NCBI GenBank assembly: GCA_949296785.1
Contig: CASFRQ010000052.1
Span: 1-6,722, forward strand
DNA: 6,722 nt
Reading direction: 5' to 3'
Origin: an uncultured Alphaproteobacteria bacterium
Lineage (GTDB): Bacteria; Pseudomonadota; Alphaproteobacteria; CASFRQ01; SAAU01
Positions 1-4,470 of the stretch are shown here, piece after piece. Position 1 is the first letter of the stretch; every line of letters starts with the position of its first letter. Made by a program: the position numbers and the translations under genes. The notes beneath the pieces were generated by a model. That model was not told where the DNA came from and did no database searches. It worked only from the letters and a program-made list of their open reading frames with translations.

Positions 1-1
1 T

Positions 2-1522
2 ATAGAAAATTATCAGCAGCTGAAGGAAAAACTGCAGGAAAAAGGGCATGTTTTTAAGTCTCAAACCGACTCGGAAGTTATCGCCCATCTGATTGAAGAG
101 AATTTTGACGGCGATTTGCCCCGCGCGGTGAAGAAGACATTACCTTTATTGAAAGGCACTTACGGCCTTATCGTCATGCATGCGGATTGTCCGGACATGT
201 TGGTCGGGGCGCGCAACGGTTCCCCTCTGATTTTGGGCATCGGCAACCATGAAATGTTTTTGGCCTCCGATGTGAACGCGATGGTCGCTTACACCAAACA
301 GGTTGTCTATCTGAACGACAGGGAAATTGTTACCGTGACGCCGGAAGGGTTTACCACCAACGATGTGGAGGACCACTTAATTCAAAAAGACATCAATACC
401 GTTGATTTTCAAACAGACAGTTTTGACAAGCAGGGGTATCCTCATTTTATGCTGAAGGAAATCGCCGAACAGACCGAATCCATCAAAAGAGGGCTTGTGG
501 GACGTTTGGACAAAGAGGAAGCGACCGGCCACTTGGGCGGGTTGAATATGACGAACGCAGAACTGTTGAATGTGGAAAGGGTTGTGCTGGTGGCGGCGGG
601 AACATCCTATCACGCCAGTTTGGTGGCCTGCGCTTTGATTGAGAGCATGGCCAGGATTCCGGCGAAGGCGGAGTTGGCTTCCGAATTACGCTACAAAAAC
701 ATGATTGTGGAAAAGAACGCTTTATATTTTGTGATTTCCCAATCCGGCGAAACGGCGGATACTTTGTTCGCTTTAAGGGAGCTTCAAAGAAAAGGCGCCC
801 GCGTGCTGGGCATCTGCAACGCCGTGGGGTCTACCATCGCGAGGGAGACGGACGGCGGCGTTTACATTCATTCCGGGCCGGAAATCGCGGTAGCGTCCAC
901 GAAAGCGTTTACTTCTCAGATGACGGCTTTATACATTTTTACTTTAATTATGGCGCGCATCCGCTCTTTGTCCTTTGAACAGGGAACGGCGTTTATTGAC
1001 GCCTTTAATCTGCTACCGGCGCAGATTGAGCAGATTTTGGCAAAAGCGCCCGACATTGAAAAACTGGCGGAAAAATATTGCGCGGCGGAGAATTTCCTGT
1101 TTATGGGAAGAGGCATTAACTATCCCGTGGCGTTGGAAGGAGCTTTGAAATTAAAAGAAATTTCTTACATCCACGCGGAAGGGTTTAGCGCCGGAGAGTT
1201 GAAGCACGGCCCCATCGCTTTGGTGAATGAAAAGACTCCGTCTCTGTTTATCGTTCCGGCAGACGGGTTGCGCGACAAAAACATTTCCAGTATGAAGGAG
1301 GTTAAGGCGCGCCACGGCAAGATTATCGCCGTGATGACCGAAGGGGATGAGCAGGTGGCGTCCATTGCCGACGATGTAATTGAAATTCCGAAAACAGATT
1401 CTTATTTTTATCCGTTTTTGGCGGTGGTGCCGCTGCAGTTGTTCGCTTATTACTGCGCCGTGAAGCTGAACAGGGATGTGGACCAGCCGCGCAATTTGGC
1501 AAAATCTGTCACGGTGGAATAG
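2..1522 (+). CDS. glmS: Glutamine--fructose-6-phosphate aminotransferase (isomerizing), 5'-truncated by window edge
   Basis: This cytoplasmic enzyme makes glucosamine-6-phosphate from fructose-6-phosphate and glutamine, the first step toward UDP-GlcNAc for peptidoglycan and lipopolysaccharide. The reading frame is open from base 2, where it reads IENYQQLKEKL, matching the IIENHEPLREEL stretch near residue 100 of E. coli GlmS. About 100 N-terminal residues, including the catalytic Cys1, therefore lie outside the window; the TTG at 116 is internal and not the start. The rest of the glutaminase domain is followed by two SIS (sugar isomerase) domains: AGTSYHASL at about 596-622, SQSGETADT from 737, ASTKAFTSQ near 896-922, and ALEGALKLKEISYIHAE then GELKHGP near 1130-1213. 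The His codon at 1205 corresponds to E. coli His504. The protein ends in the diagnostic DQPRNLAKSVTVE, whose Lys (1502-1504) corresponds to Lys603. The 506 residues present plus ~100 missing match the usual ~609. One oddity is Ala in place of the common Cys in the (A)CGTSY motif. Identification is secure. Confidence 0.97.
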   Translation: MENYQQLKEKLQEKGHVFKSQTDSEVIAHLIEENFDGDLPRAVKKTLPLLKGTYGLIVMHADCPDMLVGARNGSPLILGIGNHEMFLASDVNAMVAYTKQVVYLNDREIVTVTPEGFTTNDVEDHLIQKDINTVDFQTDSFDKQGYPHFMLKEIAEQTESIKRGLVGRLDKEEATGHLGGLNMTNAELLNVERVVLVAAGTSYHASLVACALIESMARIPAKAELASELRYKNMIVEKNALYFVISQSGETADTLFALRELQRKGARVLGICNAVGSTIARETDGGVYIHSGPEIAVASTKAFTSQMTALYIFTLIMARIRSLSFEQGTAFIDAFNLLPAQIEQILAKAPDIEKLAEKYCAAENFLFMGRGINYPVALEGALKLKEISYIHAEGFSAGELKHGPIALVNEKTPSLFIVPADGLRDKNISSMKEVKARHGKIIAVMTEGDEQVASIADDVIEIPKTDSYFYPFLAVVPLQLFAYYCAVKLNRDVDQPRNLAKSVTVE

Positions 1523-1539
1523 GGATTGTTTGTTAAAAT

Positions 1540-1561
1540 GACAGGGCTGTCGCCGTTTTTT
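1540..1561 (+). terminator. Weak terminator-like site after glmS
   Basis: Eighteen bases after the glmS stop, GACAGGGCTGTC (1540-1551) can form a short 4-bp stem, or GGC/GCC (1545-1554) can pair around TGTC. A run of six T follows at 1556-1561. The stem is short and four bases (GCCG) sit between the first hairpin and the T-run, so this may be a poor or non-functional intrinsic terminator. Confidence 0.25.
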
Positions 1562-1727
1562 CCGGCTGCGGCCTTTCGTTTAAATAGAACGGCGGTTTAT
1601 CGGTCGGTACGGCGGAAGAGCCTTTGTCGGAAAAAGTTTTTTATCGGGACGGTTTTTAACTGAAATTTTTCGTAATGTATTGTAATTTTTTTTAAAAGGA
1701 CAGCCTTTGATGGACTGAAAGTACGTT

Positions 1728-1760
1728 GCTTTTTCCCTTCGGGGTTTATGAGAAAAAGGC
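1728..1760 (+). other. UUCG-capped hairpin upstream of the opgG promoter
   Basis: CCC-TTCG-GGG (1735-1744) forms a C(UUCG)G tetraloop hairpin, an unusually stable RNA cap. It lies within a possible outer stem of GCTTTTT (1728-1734) with AAAAAGGC (1753-1760), allowing one bulged G and an unpaired stretch at 1745-1752. It lies before the predicted -35 box, so it could only be transcribed by readthrough from glmS or from an unseen promoter. Only a short TTT follows, so it is not a classical terminator. Confidence 0.35.
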
Positions 1761-1769
1761 TTTGAGGGG

Positions 1770-1798
1770 TTGAAAAAAGGAAAAAAGAAGCATATAAG
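1770..1798 (+). promoter_or_regulatory. Predicted sigma70-type promoter for opgG
   Basis: TTGAAA (1770-1775) and TATAAG (1793-1798) are separated by 17 bases. Each box differs from consensus at one position. Transcription would begin near 1805 and give a 5' leader of about 45 bases before the TTG start of opgG. This suggests opgG and the gene after it are transcribed independently of glmS. It is a consensus match only. Confidence 0.6.
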
Positions 1799-1834
1799 AA
1801 ACAATACAAGGTGAAATGACTGATTTAAGTTTTC

Positions 1835-1842
1835 AGGAGAGG
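1835..1842 (+). promoter_or_regulatory. Ribosome binding site of opgG
   Basis: AGGAGAGG is a strong Shine-Dalgarno match placed 7 bases before the TTG at 1850. It decides the start: no in-frame ATG or GTG with a comparable site lies nearby, and starting at 1850 gives a complete signal peptide. Confidence 0.75.
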
Positions 1843-1849
1843 TGTTCCG

Positions 1850-3559
1850 TTGAAGCTTTTTTTTAAAAACGCATTTTATGTTCTTTTTATTTTTTTAGCC
1901 GGTACTTCCGTTTGCCGGGCCGCTCCTTTTTCCTTTGCGGAGGTGGAGGAAAAGGCGCGTGTTTTGTCTAAACAAGATTATGTTGCGGAAAAAGTGACTC
2001 TTCCTGAAAAGCTGGCAAAAATGGATTATGATGATTTCAGGGCAATCCGTTATGTGAGGGAAGCGGGACCTTGGTATAAAAAGCGTTTGCCCTTTGAAGT
2101 GCAGTTTTTTCATATGGGGTCTATTTATCAAAATTCCGTTAAGATTAATGAAATCGCGGAGGGGGATGTAAAACCGTTTGTTTACTTCTCCTCCGATTTT
2201 TCATTTAAGGATGAGCCGATGTTTGACCTGTCCTCCGATTTGAATTACGCCGGTTTCCGCCTGCATACGACTTTGAATACCCCTGATTATTATGATGAGT
2301 TGATTTCTTTTTTAGGGGCCAGTTATTTCAGGGCGTTGGGCGTGGGGCAGAAGTATGGCTTGTCTGCCCGCGGGCTGGCGGTGGATACGGCGCTTTCCAG
2401 CGGGGAAGAGTTTCCTATTTTTAAGGAATTTTGGATTGAGAGGCCGATGAAAGGGCGCAAGAACATTACTTTGTACGCTTTGTTGGACAGTCCCAGCGTG
2501 ACGGGCGCCTATAAGTTTTTGATTATTCCGGGGGCCAACACGAAAGTGGAGGTGGAAGCTTCCCTTTTCCCACGCAAGGATATTCAAAAAGTCGGCATTG
2601 CCCCTTTGACCAGTATGTACCTGTTCGGGGAAAATACCAAGAATCGCTTTTTTGATTTCAGGCCGGAAGTGCATGACAGCGACGGTTTTTTAACCGCGAA
2701 CGCGGCGGGTGAATGTCTGTGGCGGCCGTTGGACAACGCGCGCCAGTTGCGCGTCAGTTCGTTTCAGGATGCGCAGACACAAGGCTTTGGTTTAATGCAA
2801 AGAGACAGGGACGCGGCGCATTATCAGGATTTTGAAGCGCATTATCAGGAACGCCCTTCCGTCTGGGTGGAACCGATGGAGCCTTTTGGTCCCGGTGTTG
2901 TTCAGTTGGTGGAAATTCCCTCGGATAAGGAAATTCACGATAATGTCGTGGCTTATTTCGTTTCGGACACGCCTTTTAAAAAAGGGCAAGAATATCGTTT
3001 CAAGTATCGTTTGAACTGGTTTATGCAAACCAATCCCGTTGAAGTTTGTGCTCCTTTCGGAAAGGTTGAAGCGACATATACGGGAATAGGGGGTGTTTCC
3101 GGCGTCGGCAGTGAAACTTTTATGAAGTTTGTGATTGATTTTAAAGGCGGTCTGTTGGACAAGGTGACGGACGCGGCGCGGATAGAACCCGTGGTGACGG
3201 CTTCTTCCGGCGCGGTGCGCAGTGTTTTACTGCAGAAAAATCCGCTGACGGACGGGTGGCGTCTTGTTTTTGACTTTAAACCGGATAAAAACGGCGGGAC
3301 AAACGAGTTGCGCGCTTATTTACAGGAAAAAATGCCGGTAAGCGGAGAGGGTGCGGATAAAAAGGATGAAAATGCCGTTTCGTCGCCGGAACAGGATAAG
3401 GCGGGACCGGCGATTTCTGAGGGAAGAGAGGGGACGACCGGTGCTTCCTCTGAATCCGGTTTGAAAACAAAGGACGAACAGCAGAAAAAAGAGGAGTCTT
3501 CCCAACCGGAAAAGCCGCAGGTTTTGACAGAAGTTTGGAGTTATCAATGGCTTCCTTAA
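1850..3559 (+). CDS. opgG: Periplasmic glucan biosynthesis protein OpgG (MdoG family)
   Basis: OpgG acts in the periplasm on the beta-1,2-linked backbone of osmoregulated periplasmic glucans. E. coli OpgG and OpgD have been placed in glycoside hydrolase family GH186. The 569-residue protein starts at TTG and has a signal peptide: Lys2/Lys6, a hydrophobic core through residue 18, and a likely cleavage after CRA (residue 24). The body follows E. coli OpgG closely: LGASYFRALG, YGLSARGLAVDTA, GEEFPIFKEFWIERP, LYALLDSPSVTGAYKF, APLTSMYLFG, HDSDG (275-279), GFGLMQRDRD, YQDF (325-328) and RPSVWVEP, with conserved acidic residues that could include the catalytic ones. It is ~58 residues longer than the 511-residue E. 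coli protein. The excess is a polar, charged segment at about 493-556, placed between the conserved ELRAYL and the terminal LTEVWSYQW. The next gene overlaps its 3' end by 13 bases. The family call is very secure; OpgG rather than its paralogue OpgD is favoured by linkage to opgH. Confidence 0.95.
   Translation: MKLFFKNAFYVLFIFLAGTSVCRAAPFSFAEVEEKARVLSKQDYVAEKVTLPEKLAKMDYDDFRAIRYVREAGPWYKKRLPFEVQFFHMGSIYQNSVKINEIAEGDVKPFVYFSSDFSFKDEPMFDLSSDLNYAGFRLHTTLNTPDYYDELISFLGASYFRALGVGQKYGLSARGLAVDTALSSGEEFPIFKEFWIERPMKGRKNITLYALLDSPSVTGAYKFLIIPGANTKVEVEASLFPRKDIQKVGIAPLTSMYLFGENTKNRFFDFRPEVHDSDGFLTANAAGECLWRPLDNARQLRVSSFQDAQTQGFGLMQRDRDAAHYQDFEAHYQERPSVWVEPMEPFGPGVVQLVEIPSDKEIHDNVVAYFVSDTPFKKGQEYRFKYRLNWFMQTNPVEVCAPFGKVEATYTGIGGVSGVGSETFMKFVIDFKGGLLDKVTDAARIEPVVTASSGAVRSVLLQKNPLTDGWRLVFDFKPDKNGGTNELRAYLQEKMPVSGEGADKKDENAVSSPEQDKAGPAISEGREGTTGASSESGLKTKDEQQKKEESSQPEKPQVLTEVWSYQWLP
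3537..3540 (+). promoter_or_regulatory. Ribosome binding site inside the end of opgG
   Basis: GGAG lies 6 bases before the ATG at 3547 and within the last opgG codons. It favours ATG 3547 over the in-frame TTG at 3535 as the start of the downstream gene, and the arrangement implies translational coupling to opgG. Confidence 0.55.
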
Positions 3560-4032
3560 AACTTTATACTTCGGAAGATATTTTGGAAAAATATCTGACA
3601 AGCTGGGGATATTCCCGGGAACGTTTGGAAAAACAAGGGCAGGTTTTGAAACGGGAGTTTGAGGCCTCCCGCCCTTTGGGTAAAGGGGCGAGAGAGGAAG
3701 AGTTGCAAACGCTTCTGGACTTTTTGGATGAAAAGGTGCACATCATCGCCGTCCAGGTTGTGGGGGATGTTCTGCCGAAAGAGCAGTTGACCGCTTATTT
3801 CAAAATGGTATTTCTGATGCATAAATTGGCGGAAAAATATTTGCTTTTTCTTCCTTTGGATGAAAAACAGATTCAAATGTTGCGGCAAACCTATGAGAAA
3901 GCTCTTTTCCGCGTTCAGCCGGGGACGGCGCCTTCCGTCATGGTTCCTCAGAAAATTGAGGTTATTCATCCTTTGAAGGAGGCATGGGGGTGGTTTTTAT
4001 CCCTTTTCCGTCTTTCGTCGGGGAAGAGATAA
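3547..4032 (+). CDS. Unrecognised 161-residue protein encoded between opgG and opgH
   Basis: I do not recognise this protein. Start ATG 3547 is chosen over TTG 3535 because of the GGAG spaced 6 bases upstream. The gene overlaps opgG by 13 bases, so it is almost certainly co-expressed with it. The sequence has no signal peptide and no clear membrane-spanning segment, so it is probably cytoplasmic. It appears mainly helical: a charged first half (DILEKYLTSWGYSRERLEKQ, then REEELQTLLDFLDEK), a more hydrophobic middle (YFKMVFLMHKLAEKYLLFLPL), a Pro-rich linker (QPGTAPSVMVPQK), and an aromatic, possibly amphipathic tail (WGWFLSLFRL, 147-156) ending in basic GKR. The tail could touch the membrane or a partner; this is inference. 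Its composition is biased and the codon pattern resembles the neighbours, which supports a real gene. A role linked to glucan synthesis is suggested only by position. Confidence 0.8.
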   Translation: MASLKLYTSEDILEKYLTSWGYSRERLEKQGQVLKREFEASRPLGKGAREEELQTLLDFLDEKVHIIAVQVVGDVLPKEQLTAYFKMVFLMHKLAEKYLLFLPLDEKQIQMLRQTYEKALFRVQPGTAPSVMVPQKIEVIHPLKEAWGWFLSLFRLSSGKR

Positions 4033-4311
4033 GGCTCGGAAAGCCGAACAATCGGATGTCCGCCGAAAAGTAAAAAGAAGAGCTTTTCCTTCCCCTTAGG
4101 ACAACGGGCAGCATGATAAGAATAAAACGATGGTGACAGTGTTTATAAAAGGAGCGGCGATGGGGAGGTTGGCGTAAAATCTTAAAAGGAGGAAATGTCT
4201 GGTTTACAAAGCGAAAAAAAGCCAAGCCGGTTTTGACGGACGGTTTTTGACGAGAATGCGTTAAAACGAGGGGTGTTTTTGATACGGGCTTTGCGGACGA
4301 AAGGGAAAAAT

Positions 4312-4371
4312 CCTTTTATGTTAAAAAGGCCTATAAAAAAAGACGGATGAGCGTTTTTTTATTTTTTAGGC
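4312..4371. repeat. AT-rich inverted repeats upstream of opgH
   Basis: CCTTTT (4312-4317) pairs with AAAAGG (4324-4329) around a 6-base loop. Immediately after, GCCTA (4329-4333) can pair with TAGGC (4367-4371), with an A7 run (4335-4341) facing the T-rich stretch 4354-4367 imperfectly. The two structures share G4329, so they could be alternatives. Neither has a proper downstream T-run on the + strand for a terminator at its base, although the T-run 4354-4360 follows the first hairpin at a distance. Function is unknown. Confidence 0.35.
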
Positions 4372-4466
4372 AAGACGGGCGCTTTCTTCCGTGTAAGAGT
4401 TTCATAAAACAGGCGGCGCGGAGGAAGGAAAAATTGAAACAAGAACAAAACAAGGCGAAGAGGTAA
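4347..4466 (+). CDS. Possible small ORF (39 residues) just before opgH
   Basis: ATG 4347 opens a 39-residue reading frame that ends in TAA at 4464-4466, four bases before the opgH start. The product would begin with a short hydrophobic run (MSVFLFF) and finish with a strongly basic, Lys/Arg/Gln-rich tail (ARRKEKLKQEQNKAKR). The frame stays open upstream to 4251, but there is no other standard start in it. There is no good Shine-Dalgarno before ATG 4347, and the basic tail partly reflects the purine-rich leader that includes the opgH ribosome binding site. It could be a leader peptide coupled to opgH, a remnant of a larger gene, or chance; chance is the most likely. Confidence 0.2.
   Translation: MSVFLFFRQDGRFLPCKSFIKQAARRKEKLKQEQNKAKR
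4458..4463 (+). promoter_or_regulatory. Ribosome binding site of opgH
   Basis: AAGAGG ends 7 bases before ATG 4471 and supports that start. It lies inside the last codons of the possible 39-codon ORF, so the two would be coupled if the small ORF is real. Confidence 0.55.
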
Positions 4467-4470
4467 AGTA

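Larger units (their letters stand above)
1523..1849. other. Spacer between glmS and opgG
   Basis: These 327 bases hold no convincing gene. They contain a weak terminator-like site just after glmS, a UUCG-capped hairpin near 1728-1760, and a promoter at 1770-1798. The region is AT-rich with several A and T runs. Reverse-strand ORFs here (within 1580-1809) are low-complexity, rich in Phe, Lys and Pro, and have no visible ribosome binding site. A forward 41-codon ORF (1538-1663) also lacks one. I treat all of these as chance. Confidence 0.7.
4033..4470. other. Long spacer between the unknown gene and opgH
   Basis: This stretch of 438 bases holds no securely supported gene. It contains an AT-rich dyad region near 4312-4371, a near-perfect Shine-Dalgarno (AAGGAGG, 4186-4192) lying only 2 bases before ATG 4195 of a 13-codon ORF, and a reading frame open from 4251 to 4466 whose only standard start is ATG 4347. 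I found no good pair of -35/-10 boxes; TATAAA at 4332-4337 has no matching -35. How opgH is transcribed is therefore not visible. It could be readthrough from the opgG promoter or a non-sigma70 promoter. Confidence 0.6.

Noticed and set aside
1538..1663. Forward 41-codon ORF directly after glmS
   Set aside because: There is no ribosome binding site before ATG 1538, the Arg/Phe-rich product has no recognisable feature, and it overlaps the terminator-like site.
1580..1809. Two overlapping reverse-strand ORFs of 74 and 70 codons in the glmS-opgG spacer
   Set aside because: They are low-complexity, rich in Phe, Lys, Pro and Arg as expected from A/T runs read in the wrong frame. They lack a ribosome binding site, and the opgG promoter region overlaps their 5' ends.
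4033..4055. Small dyad GGCTCGGAAAGCC just after the unknown gene as a terminator
   Set aside because: The stem is about 4 bp and no T-run follows, so it does not meet the pattern of an intrinsic terminator.
3962..4225. Reverse-strand 87-codon ORF across the end of the unknown gene and the spacer
   Set aside because: Largely antisense to the unknown gene, with biased composition and no ribosome binding site; consistent with a shadow frame.
4195..4236. 13-codon ORF MSGLQSEKKPSRF preceded by AAGGAGG
   Set aside because: The Shine-Dalgarno ends only 2 bases before the ATG, too close for normal initiation, and no other start lies at a suitable distance.
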